A DNA stretch of 64,000 bases, from positions 4,092,001-4,156,000 of the forward strand of contig OZ220688.1 in the NCBI GenBank assembly GCA_965116445.1, given 5' to 3'. This document shows, one piece after another, positions 38,096-45,621 of the stretch. The notes under the pieces were generated by a model. The model saw only the letters and a list, made by a program, of their open reading frames with translations, was not told the origin of the DNA and made no database searches. A program made the position numbers and the translations under genes. Source of the stretch: Multivorans sp965116445. GTDB lineage: Bacteria; Acidobacteriota; Thermoanaerobaculia; Multivoradales; Multivoraceae. Positions within the stretch are counted from its first letter, which is position 1. Every line of letters begins with the position of its first letter.

Positions 38096-38317
38096 ATGAA
38101 GAGCAAGCTGACAGTCACCGTAGACAGTGAGTTGGTGCCTAGAGCGAAGCAGTACGCGCAGGCTCGGGGCGTCTCGCTGTCGTCTCTGATCGAGGCATCG
38201 CTGAGAGAGATGGCGGGTGAGAACACACCCTCGTTTGCGTCGCGGTGGCGGGGTCGATTCAAGCCGGCACGGCGGGCGGACGGCCGCTACGCAGCGCTCG
38301 CCCGCAAGTACCTCTGA
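38096..38317 (+). CDS. vapB: RHH antitoxin (VapB-like)
   Basis: 73 residues. KLTVTVDSELVPRAKQYAQA followed by GVSLSSLIEASLREM is the ribbon-helix-helix of DUF6364-type antitoxins; the tail (FASRWRGRFKPARR) is basic and probably binds the toxin. ATG 38096. Its TGA overlaps the ATG of the toxin by one base. The perfect operator at 38040-38077 is upstream. Confidence 0.85.
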   Translation: MKSKLTVTVDSELVPRAKQYAQARGVSLSSLIEASLREMAGENTPSFASRWRGRFKPARRADGRYAALARKYL

Positions 38318-38721
38318 TGCTGCTGGACACCGACGTCCTGATCGACGTCGCCCTCGATCGGAGGCCCCATTCGGGACCTTCTACCGAACTCCTCGAGCGG
38401 ATCGAGCAGTCGTCCCGTCGTGTCTTCGTGGCGTGGCACAGCCTGTCGAACTTCTACTACCTGGTGACTTCGGAGCGCGGAGATAGCGGCGCTCGTGACT
38501 TCATCGCCGAGTTGATCCGTTTCGTGGCCGTTGCGCCCGCGAATACGGCGGCTCTCCGCTACGCGATCTCCCTCCCGATGACGGACTTTGAGGATGCGAT
38601 GCAGGTTGCCGCCGCACGGGCGTGCGGGGCGGAGCACATCGTGACGAGGAACGTGAGGGACTTTGTCCGGTCGCCGATTCCGGCAGTGACCCCGCGAGAG
38701 GCGCTGGCCCGGTTGTTCTGA
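38317..38721 (+). CDS. vapC: PIN-domain toxin (VapC-like)
   Basis: 134 residues. MLLDTDVLIDVALDRRPHSG carries the first Asp; then VAWHSLSNFYYLVTSERG (this subfamily has Ser-Asn where Glu is common), MTDFEDAMQVAAARACGAEH with Asp, and VTRNVRDFVRSPIPAVTPRE. The usual RHH-PIN gene pair. Looks complete. Confidence 0.87.
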   Translation: MLLDTDVLIDVALDRRPHSGPSTELLERIEQSSRRVFVAWHSLSNFYYLVTSERGDSGARDFIAELIRFVAVAPANTAALRYAISLPMTDFEDAMQVAAARACGAEHIVTRNVRDFVRSPIPAVTPREALARLF

Positions 38722-38774
38722 GGGCGCCGCGACTACGCTCCGTCCCCGTCACCCTAAGCTGAACGGCCACTCAG

Positions 38775-40277
38775 CTACCCCTCGATCCCCCCGATGCACA
38801 TGTACTTGATCTCCAGGTAGTCGTCGAGTCCGTACTTGGACCCCTCGCGGCCCTGGCCGGATTCCTTGACGCCGCCGAAGGGGGCCATTTCGTTGGAGAT
38901 GATGCCTTCGTTGATGCCGACGATCCCGTACTCCAGCGCCTCGCTGACGCGCCAGATGCGGCCGACGTCGCGGGCGTAGAAGTAGCTGGCCAGGCCGAAC
39001 TCGGTGTCGTTGGCCATGGCGATCGCTTCCTCTTCGGTGCTGAACTTCATCAGCGGCGCGACGGGTCCGAAGATCTCTTCGCGGAAGACCCGCATGTCGT
39101 CGGTCACGTTGGTGAGGATGGTGGGTTGGACGAAGCACTCGCCCAGATCCGACGGACCCCCGCCGATCTCGACCGTGGCGCCCCGGTCCACCGCGTCGGT
39201 AACGCGACTGGTCACGTTGGCCACGGCCTCGGTGCTGATCAGCGGACCCACGGTGACGCCCTCCTCGGTGCCGTCGCCCATCTTGATCCCGGCCACGGCC
39301 GCGGCGAGTTTCTCCGCGAACTCGTCGTAGACGCCTTCCTGGACGAGGATGCGGTTGGCGCACACGCAGGTCTGGCCCGCGTTGCGGAACTTGCAGATCA
39401 TGGCGCCGGCGACCGCCGCCCCCAGGTCGGCGTCGTCGAACACGATGAAGGGCGCGTTGCCGCCCAGTTCCATGGACATCCGCTTCATCGTGCCCGCGCA
39501 TTGAGCCATGAGCAGCTTGCCCACCGCGGTGGAGCCCGTGAAGGTGAGCTTGCGGACGGTGGGGTTGGACGTGAGTTCCTCGCCGATCTCCTCGGTCTTG
39601 CCGCAGAGGATGTTGATCACTCCGGCCGGGATGCCCGCTCGCGTCGCCAGCTCGGCCAGTGCATGGGCTGACAGGGGCGTCTCGTTGGCCGGCTTGCAGA
39701 CCACCGTGCAGCCGGCCGCGAGGGCCGGTGCGATCTTGCGCGCGAGCATCGCGTTGGGGAAGTTCCAGGGAGTGATGCCGGCCACCACTCCGACCGGCTG
39801 CTTGATGCAGACGATGCGCTTGTCGTTGGAAGGCTGGGGGATCGTGTCGCCGTACACCCGCTTTGCCTCCTCGGCGAACCACTCGACGTAGCTGGCGCCG
39901 TAGGCGATCTCCCCGCGGGCTTCGAAGAGGGGCTTGCCCTGTTCCGCCGTCATCATCTGCGCCAGGTCTTCCTGGCTCTCCATCATCAGGTCGAACCAAC
40001 GCCGGAGCAGCGCGGCGCGCTCCTTGGCCGTGGTGTGCCGCCACTGCTCGAAGGCCTTTTCGGCCGCCTCGATGGCTCTATTCGTTTCGGCGGTGCCGCA
40101 GCAGGCGACCTCGGCCAAAACCTCGCCCGTGGCCGGGTTCTCGACGGCGAAGGTCTCGCCGGAGTCGGCGTCGACCCACTGGCCGTCGATGTAGGCCTGG
40201 TCGCGGAGCAGCTTGGGGTCGGCCAGGTCCGGGCCGGCCGGCGGGACGCTCGTGTCTACGGAGGCGGCAATGCTCAT
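38775..40277 (-). CDS. NAD(P)-dependent succinate-semialdehyde dehydrogenase-like
   Basis: 500 residues from ATG 40277. ALDH motifs: ITPWNFPNAMLARKIAPAL, FTGSTAVGKLLM, general base Glu in MSMELGGNAPFIVFDDAD, catalytic Cys in AGQTCVCANRILV and EIFGPVAPLM. GabD-like DPKLLRDQAYIDGQW and EIKYMCIGGIEG (the C-terminus of GabD is typically EVKYLCLGGL). It oxidises succinate semialdehyde (or a similar aldehyde) to the acid. A second Cys two residues after the nucleophile matches the redox switch of GabD. Stands alone. Confidence 0.85.
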   Translation of the reverse strand: MSIAASVDTSVPPAGPDLADPKLLRDQAYIDGQWVDADSGETFAVENPATGEVLAEVACCGTAETNRAIEAAEKAFEQWRHTTAKERAALLRRWFDLMMESQEDLAQMMTAEQGKPLFEARGEIAYGASYVEWFAEEAKRVYGDTIPQPSNDKRIVCIKQPVGVVAGITPWNFPNAMLARKIAPALAAGCTVVCKPANETPLSAHALAELATRAGIPAGVINILCGKTEEIGEELTSNPTVRKLTFTGSTAVGKLLMAQCAGTMKRMSMELGGNAPFIVFDDADLGAAVAGAMICKFRNAGQTCVCANRILVQEGVYDEFAEKLAAAVAGIKMGDGTEEGVTVGPLISTEAVANVTSRVTDAVDRGATVEIGGGPSDLGECFVQPTILTNVTDDMRVFREEIFGPVAPLMKFSTEEEAIAMANDTEFGLASYFYARDVGRIWRVSEALEYGIVGINEGIISNEMAPFGGVKESGQGREGSKYGLDDYLEIKYMCIGGIEG

Positions 40278-40330
40278 GGACGTGACTCCTGCTGGTCGTT
40301 GGACAAGTTTAGGAGTTGCGCGGCAGGAAA

Positions 40331-40400
40331 CTGGGTGCGCCGGCCTTCTGGCCGGCATCCGCTCCGGCCTGCATGCTCGTCGGTCTGAGGCGAAGCCTCG
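40331..40400. repeat. GC-rich palindromic repeat, copy 5
   Basis: CTGGGTGCGCCGGCCTTCTG, GCCGGCATCC: plus orientation, with stem GCCGGC/GCCGGC around CTTCTG. It fills most of the 136-base gap between the dehydrogenase start and the end of the thioredoxin-ankyrin gene. A shorter piece is at 41664-41690. Confidence 0.65.
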
Positions 40401-40413
40401 CTAGTGCTAGCAA

Positions 40414-41604
40414 CTAGCCCTCCAGCAGCGCGATCATCTCCTCGATGTCCCGGAGCGACTCGGCCAGTACGGTCCGGTGCTCCTCGGACTCGACTTCTTC
40501 GAGCGACTCCATCCGTCGCTCGCGCCGGTCGCGGACGATGTCGAGTGCGGTCTGGTCGTTCAGTGTCTTCGCGCCGGTGTCGACGCCGCGCTCCAGGAGC
40601 AGGCGCGCGGAGTCGACCATGCCGTAGACGCTGGCCCAGTGAAGCGTGTTGTAGCCCTCGTCGTTCGTCGACTCGGGATCCATGCCGCGGTCGAGGAACT
40701 CGCGCAGCAGGTCGACGTCCTCCCGGAGAACGAGCGGGCGGGCCAGGTGGAACCGGTCGGCCTGCTCTCTCGACGGGTCGGCGCCGGCATCCAGCAGGGT
40801 GCCGAGGCAGCTACGGTCTTCCAGTCGGTGTGAGCGCATCAGCGCCACCCACAACGGCGACGCGCCATCGGGGTCCGGCCGGCTGGCGGCCTCGGGATCG
40901 CCGGCAAGGGCGGCCTGAAGCTCGTCGCACCGGCCCAGGCCGGCCAGGTCGGCGGTGGAGATCGTCGGATCCTGCGTCAGCGCGAGATCGATCTGGGCGT
41001 TCTGCCGCACACTGGACGAGAGCAGAATGAGCGACAGCGGCGTCTGACCGTTCTCGAACGGTTCGACGAGCAGGTCCGGCCGCTCGGGGAGCGCCTTCTC
41101 GAGGTCCTCGACGGGCCGTGAGACCACGAAGTGTCGGCGGAACGCGTCGTCGTCGAGAAACGCGAGGGAAGCGTCGAACGCCGACTTGCCGGCGATCATC
41201 GCCTCCAGGTAGTCGACGTAGGTCTCTCTGGCGTGGACACCCACGATCCGGTCCTGCTCCTTGCCGTCCTTGAAGAAGAGGACGTGGGGCACGCCGTTGA
41301 CCCCCAGCCCGCGGTAGATGTCCGGCGACTCGTCGATGTCCAGCTTGCCGATCTTCGCGCGGCCCGCCATCTCCGGCGCCAGGCTCTCGACGATCGGGTC
41401 GACCACCTTGCAGGGGACGCACCAGGTCGCGGTGAAGTCGACCAGGACGGGGACGCCGGCCTGGTAGACCTCCTGGTCGAAGTTGTCGCTGTTGAGAAGG
41501 ACGACCTGGGCGCCGGGTGCGGCCGACGGCGCGGCGTCGTCGCCGGTGGCGCAGGCAGCCAGGAGGGCTGCGAGCGGTAGGCAGAGGACGAAACCGACTC
41601 TCAT
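40414..41604 (-). CDS. Lipoprotein with thioredoxin and ankyrin domains
   Basis: 396 residues from ATG 41604. Lipoprotein signal PLAALLAACATG (Cys at about 16). Thioredoxin fold: VPVLVDFTATWCVPCKVVDP with redox pair WCVPC, then GVNGVPHVLFFKDGKE (cis-Pro). A linker (about residues 160-240) leads to ankyrin repeats: DGASPLWVALMRS, LLDAGADPSREQ, GYNTLHWASVYGMVDSARLL and LNDQTALDIV. The fusion anchors a disulfide enzyme in the periplasm with a protein-binding module. The frame extends upstream through a repeat, but the signal peptide fixes the start. Confidence 0.82.
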   Translation of the reverse strand: MRVGFVLCLPLAALLAACATGDDAAPSAAPGAQVVLLNSDNFDQEVYQAGVPVLVDFTATWCVPCKVVDPIVESLAPEMAGRAKIGKLDIDESPDIYRGLGVNGVPHVLFFKDGKEQDRIVGVHARETYVDYLEAMIAGKSAFDASLAFLDDDAFRRHFVVSRPVEDLEKALPERPDLLVEPFENGQTPLSLILLSSSVRQNAQIDLALTQDPTISTADLAGLGRCDELQAALAGDPEAASRPDPDGASPLWVALMRSHRLEDRSCLGTLLDAGADPSREQADRFHLARPLVLREDVDLLREFLDRGMDPESTNDEGYNTLHWASVYGMVDSARLLLERGVDTGAKTLNDQTALDIVRDRRERRMESLEEVESEEHRTVLAESLRDIEEMIALLEG

Positions 41605-41714
41605 TGTGGCTGCCTCGCGGGTTGGGGTCTGGCGGCTGGCGCGGCAGAGAGTGCAGAAGCCGGCGGATGGCAGGCCGGCGCACCCGGTTTGGCTGCGCAC
41701 AATCCTCGCGGCGT

Positions 41715-43010
41715 CTACTCGCCGCCGGTGGTCTCGGTCACGGCGCGAGGCCCGCGCGCCGCGGGCGGCTCCTCGTCGCTGTAGACGCAGGAGATGAAGC
41801 CCATCAGCATTTCGTCGGTCGACATCGGACCGAACACCACGTCGCGGTCCGCGTTGAAGCCCCAGCGCTCCGCCTCCTCGGTGGAGTTGTCGAACCACAT
41901 GTCAATCCGCAGGCGGGTGCCCTTCGGCAGCACCTTGGGCTCGGAGTACCAGTAGATCTCCTGCCAGTCGAAGTCCCAGTCCGGCACGTGGAGGATCAGC
42001 TCCTCCGTGCCGTCCGGGTAGAAGGCGGTGTACTTCGACTCGCGGCCGCGCATGTGCATGTGGGGCAGCATGCCGAGGACCGTCACCTCCCGGTCGAACG
42101 TGCGCTCGGCGGTGTCGTGCCAGTAGTCGTGGCGGGCCGGAATCTCGAACTCGAAGTTGCTGATCGGGAAGAAGTGGATCGGGTGCTCGACCGGCTTCGT
42201 CGCGAACTTGAGCGCGACGGACGACTGGTCCCAGCCGCCGCTGCCGGGGCCCGGCTCCTTGTGGTAGTGGAGGTCGAAGGTGAGCGTCGCGCCGACCTCG
42301 AGCAGCGAGCCGTAGCCCTCCGGCCACACGTGGGGCGGTGAGCCTGAGGTGGCGCCACCGAGGTAGTCGCCGTCGCCGCGAGTCTCTTCGTCGTTCGGCC
42401 CCTTGACGAAGATGTTGAAGTGGTGGACGAGCTCGCTGCCGCGGCGGAACTCGATCTCCTGCACCCACTTGTCCTCGGGCAGGAGGTCCGGCGTCAGGAC
42501 AAGGCGGTGCTTGGTGTAGATGTCCTTGATGTCGTCTTCGACGTAGTAGGGCTCGGGCATCTTGAGCACCAGGTCGGGATCGGGGAACAGCCAGCCCTCG
42601 TCGTCTGACCAGTCGATGGGCTCTGGGCCGTCTTCGGGCCGCCCGGGCTGGGCGCCCGCCTCGACCCACCGGCGGATCGTCGCGATTTCAGCGTCCGTCA
42701 GGCCGCGCTCGTTCCTGAACACGCCGTCGAAGTGCTCCGAGGCGTCCCACGGCGGCATCTCCTTCGAGGCCGTCTGACGGACGATCGCGCGAGCCCACGG
42801 GCGAGCATCCTCGTACGTGGTGAGCGACATCGGCACACCGCCCCGGTAGATCTTGCCGCCCGACGGTCGGTGACACTCCTGGCAGTTCTCCTGCAGGATG
42901 GGCAGGACGTCCTCGTAGAATGTGGGGCCGTCCGTGGCATCGGCGGTGCCGTAGGCTGCCGCGGCGAAGACCAGGCAGAGAGCAAAACCAACCAGGCGTC
43001 GAGTCGTCAT
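41715..43010 (-). CDS. Secreted heme-c/copper type II monooxygenase-like protein
   Basis: 431 residues. Signal peptide LVGFALCLVFAAAAYGTADA. Then a heme-c-type segment: VLPILQENCQECHRPSGG (CxxCH). The larger part resembles the copper type II, ascorbate-dependent monooxygenase fold: SELVHHFNIFVKG (HH), FDLHYHKEP (HxH), TVLGMLPHMHMRGRESKY (HxHxR), and a last strand set DFDWQEIYWYSEP. Such proteins are common secreted redox enzymes in Acidobacteriota-like genomes; substrate unknown. A broken relative of its C-terminus is at 8719-9081. Confidence 0.8.
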   Translation of the reverse strand: MTTRRLVGFALCLVFAAAAYGTADATDGPTFYEDVLPILQENCQECHRPSGGKIYRGGVPMSLTTYEDARPWARAIVRQTASKEMPPWDASEHFDGVFRNERGLTDAEIATIRRWVEAGAQPGRPEDGPEPIDWSDDEGWLFPDPDLVLKMPEPYYVEDDIKDIYTKHRLVLTPDLLPEDKWVQEIEFRRGSELVHHFNIFVKGPNDEETRGDGDYLGGATSGSPPHVWPEGYGSLLEVGATLTFDLHYHKEPGPGSGGWDQSSVALKFATKPVEHPIHFFPISNFEFEIPARHDYWHDTAERTFDREVTVLGMLPHMHMRGRESKYTAFYPDGTEELILHVPDWDFDWQEIYWYSEPKVLPKGTRLRIDMWFDNSTEEAERWGFNADRDVVFGPMSTDEMLMGFISCVYSDEEPPAARGPRAVTETTGGE

Positions 43011-43061
43011 CGCTACCCTCCTGCAGAACGAGTCCGGATCCGCGCGAGCTTACCGCAGCCG

Positions 43062-43505
43062 CTATGCATCGTCGGGCGTGAGCGGATAGCGACAGGTCAC
43101 TCCAGGGAAGCGCCGGAAGTCGTGATCGGCGGTATGCACCTCGCCTCGATGGGCGCGGGCCAGCGCTGCAATCTGCGCGTCGGTGACGAGGTCGCCGCCC
43201 GCGGATCCCGTGGCGGCGAGTAGTTCCACGACGTGCCGCACATGGTCTTCACCCGGCAACAGGAGGCGCGTGACGGGATGGGCGGTCCATTCGGCCACCA
43301 GATCGCCGGCAGTCTCGAGCGGGAGCGGTTCCTTGAAGGCGCGCCGGTTCGTGCTGATCCGCAGGAAGGCGAAAAGGACGGGCTGGCAGAGCCCGACCGG
43401 AACTGAGCCGCTCAGACAGCCGGCCCACCACTCCGTCGCGCGCGAGTTGAACGGACTCGTCGAATCGACCGAGTACAGGAGAAGGTTCGCGTCGGGGACG
43501 ATCAC
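43062..43505 (-). CDS. vapC: PIN-domain toxin (VapC-like)
   Basis: 147 residues. MIVPDANLLLYSVDS with the first Asp, GLCQPVLFAFLRISTNRR, GGDLVTDAQIAALARAH with the next Asp and EVHTADHDFRRFPGV with the last. Subfamily with 'P-D-A-N' start and VLxxFLR in place of the usual Glu block. ATG start overlaps the antitoxin stop by 4 bases. Confidence 0.85.
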   Translation of the reverse strand: MIVPDANLLLYSVDSTSPFNSRATEWWAGCLSGSVPVGLCQPVLFAFLRISTNRRAFKEPLPLETAGDLVAEWTAHPVTRLLLPGEDHVRHVVELLAATGSAGGDLVTDAQIAALARAHRGEVHTADHDFRRFPGVTCRYPLTPDDA

Positions 43506-43789
43506 TTCGGCCCGTTCTTCTCCTGGATGAGCCGGCGGGTGACTTCGAGAAACGCTTCCGCGTCGAGATCCGACTCGAGGGCGGACAGACTGCCGAGGTC
43601 GTACCCAGCCCTGAGGCCCATTGGAAAGCTCCGCTGGACGAACGGAGGACGCTCCGGGTCAGCCGCGACACCGACGAGGCCGCGCCGGACCGCATCGTTC
43701 AGGGCCTGCTTGAATGTCTGTCCCCGCTGCCGCATCGCCTCCCGCAGGAGGGACTCGGTGTCGGCGTCCAGCGTGACGGTGGTTCGCAT
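43502..43789 (-). CDS. vapB: RHH antitoxin (VapB-like)
   Basis: 95 residues from ATG 43789 (MRTTVTLDADTESLLREAM). The longer GTG 43795 is less likely because transcription is predicted to start at 43789. RHH motif, then QTFKQALNDAVRRGL and an extended tail that includes FPMGLRAGYDLGSLSALES. This is the antitoxin for the PIN toxin that follows. A perfect palindrome overlaps its promoter. Confidence 0.82.
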   Translation of the reverse strand: MRTTVTLDADTESLLREAMRQRGQTFKQALNDAVRRGLVGVAADPERPPFVQRSFPMGLRAGYDLGSLSALESDLDAEAFLEVTRRLIQEKNGPK

Positions 43790-43793
43790 GGAC

Positions 43794-43824
43794 ACATCAT
43801 GATGTCAAAGGGCCGTGCTGTCAA
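43794..43824 (-). promoter_or_regulatory. Leaderless promoter and palindrome of vapBC
   Basis: Minus strand: TTGACA (43824-43819), 17-base spacer, CATGAT (43801-43796). The -10 is the centre of the perfect palindrome ACATCATGATGT (43794-43805). The expected transcription start, about 7 bases on, coincides with ATG 43789, so the message would have no leader. Repressor binding on the palindrome would block the -10. Confidence 0.75.
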
Positions 43825-43970
43825 CGCATGCGATCTGGCGCCCGGGGTCCTGGCGGTGCCGGCCGCCTGGCTGCTGTCGCCTCCGGGCTAGTAGAGATGC
43901 GGGTGCACCGGAATCAGGTCGCCGCTTCGCGGCGCACCCAGTGTGGGGCGGTGGGTGCGTTGCGCTGTTC
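43796..43970. other. Space with a short GC-rich repeat piece
   Basis: Between the vapB start and the end of the symporter gene. Besides the promoter, a fragment GGCGCACCCAGTGTGGGGCG (43931-43950) belongs to the palindromic family. No ORF. Confidence 0.45.
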
Positions 43971-45602
43971 CTAGCCTGAGAAGTAGACCATCACCGCGGC
44001 GACGATCAGGACCAGGACGATCGACAGCGTCCGGTCCAGCTTGCGCTTCGCCGGGTCGGACTCGGCGAGGAGATCGGCGTTGCCGGCGCGGCTCCAGGTC
44101 AGTCCGGCGACTTGCTGCTCGGAGGGCGGCGGGAACCAGAGGCTCACCGCGACCAGGACGGCCGAGCAGATCAGGAACAGGAAGATCGCGACGTGCATGA
44201 AGTTGATGTCGGCGAAGGCGTAGAGCGCGCCGCTCAGGCTGTCCTTGTTCAGTTCCGCCACGAGCCGGCCCATGCCCAGCACGAAGCCGACGCCGAGCGA
44301 CGCGATCGCGCCCTGGGCGTTCAGGCGCTTCCAGAACAGCCCCAGCAGGAAGACCGCGGTAATCGGCGGGGAGATGTAGCCCTGGACGCTCTGAAGGTAC
44401 TGGTAGAGCGTTCCCGAGATGTTCTGCATCAGCGGGATCCAGAGCAGGCCCAGGCCCACGAGACCCACGGTTGCCGTCTGCCCGACGAGGACGAGGCGCC
44501 GTTCCGAGACGCCGGGGTGGAGCTTCTTGTAGATGTCGATCGTGATCAGGGTCGAGCAGGAGTTGAAGACGGAGGAGAGGCTGCTCATCAGGGCGGCCAG
44601 CAGGCCCGCGACGACGAGGCCCCGGAAGCCGGCCGGCAGGAGTGCGACGACCAGGGCGGGCAGCGCCTGGTCGGAGGAGGCGAGCTCGAGCTTCCCGGAC
44701 TGCGACAGGCAGTAGGCGATCACGCCGGGCACGACGAACAGGAACAGGGGCAACTGCTTCAGGAAGCCGGCCAGAATCGTCCCGCGCCGCGCGTCGTCGA
44801 TGCCGCGCGCGGACAGCGCCCGCTGGACGATGAACTGGTCGGTGCACCAGTACCAGACCGCGATGATCGGCGCGCCGAAGGCGATCCCGGTCCAGGGGAA
44901 GTCGGGGTCCGACATCGGCTTCCACATGTCGAAGAAGCCGGGGCCCGCCGTTTCGACCATGACCCGCCAGCCGCCGAGCTCGGCGAGACCGAGGATCGTC
45001 ACCGTGGAGGCGCCGACGATCAGGACGATCGCCTGCAGCAGATCGGTGTAGACGACGGCGCGCAGGCCGCCGAGCACGGTGTAGACCCCCGTGATCACGA
45101 CGACCACCAGGGCGCCGGTCCAGAAGTTGATGCCCATCAGGGTCTCGAAGACGACGCCGCCCGCGTAGATCGTCACCGAGATCTTGGTCAGGACGTAGCC
45201 GATGACCGAGATGACCGAGAGGTACCAGCGGGCCGCGGGCGAGTAGCGCCGCTCCAGGAACTCGGGCATCGTGAAGATGCCGCTCTTGACGTAGAAGGGA
45301 ACGAAGAGCCAGCCCAAAAGGAGCAGGATGAGCGAAGCCTGGAGCTCGAACTGGCCGAGCACGAGGCCGCTTTGGGTGCCGGTGCCGGCCAGGCCGACGA
45401 GGTGCTCGGAGCCGATGTTCGAGGCGAAGAGGGAGGCGCCGACGACGAACCAGCCGACGTTGCGGCCGGCGAGAAAGTAGCTCGACGACGTGCGTTCGCC
45501 GTGCTGGACGCGCCTGATCGCCCAGACCGCGATCGCGAAGACGCCGGTGAAGTACAGCGCGACGACGGTCCAGTCGAGGGTGGTGATCTTGGCCGTCAGC
45601 AA
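43971..45602 (-). CDS. SGLT-type sodium:solute symporter
   Basis: 543 residues, TTG start. About 14 helices. SSSYFLAGRNVGWFVVGASL, FASNIGSEHLVGLAGTG and PEFLERRY are the SSS family start; WYWCTDQFIVQRALSARG is the sugar-transporter version (vSGLT/human SGLT), with the Na-site Ser pair in LLAALMSSLSSVFNSCSTL. It imports a sugar with Na+. Fourth in the minus-strand glycan operon, 19 bases after the GH3 gene. Confidence 0.85.
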   Translation of the reverse strand: MLTAKITTLDWTVVALYFTGVFAIAVWAIRRVQHGERTSSSYFLAGRNVGWFVVGASLFASNIGSEHLVGLAGTGTQSGLVLGQFELQASLILLLLGWLFVPFYVKSGIFTMPEFLERRYSPAARWYLSVISVIGYVLTKISVTIYAGGVVFETLMGINFWTGALVVVVITGVYTVLGGLRAVVYTDLLQAIVLIVGASTVTILGLAELGGWRVMVETAGPGFFDMWKPMSDPDFPWTGIAFGAPIIAVWYWCTDQFIVQRALSARGIDDARRGTILAGFLKQLPLFLFVVPGVIAYCLSQSGKLELASSDQALPALVVALLPAGFRGLVVAGLLAALMSSLSSVFNSCSTLITIDIYKKLHPGVSERRLVLVGQTATVGLVGLGLLWIPLMQNISGTLYQYLQSVQGYISPPITAVFLLGLFWKRLNAQGAIASLGVGFVLGMGRLVAELNKDSLSGALYAFADINFMHVAIFLFLICSAVLVAVSLWFPPPSEQQVAGLTWSRAGNADLLAESDPAKRKLDRTLSIVLVLIVAAVMVYFSG

Positions 45603-45621
45603 TGCGTTGTACCTCGTCGGA

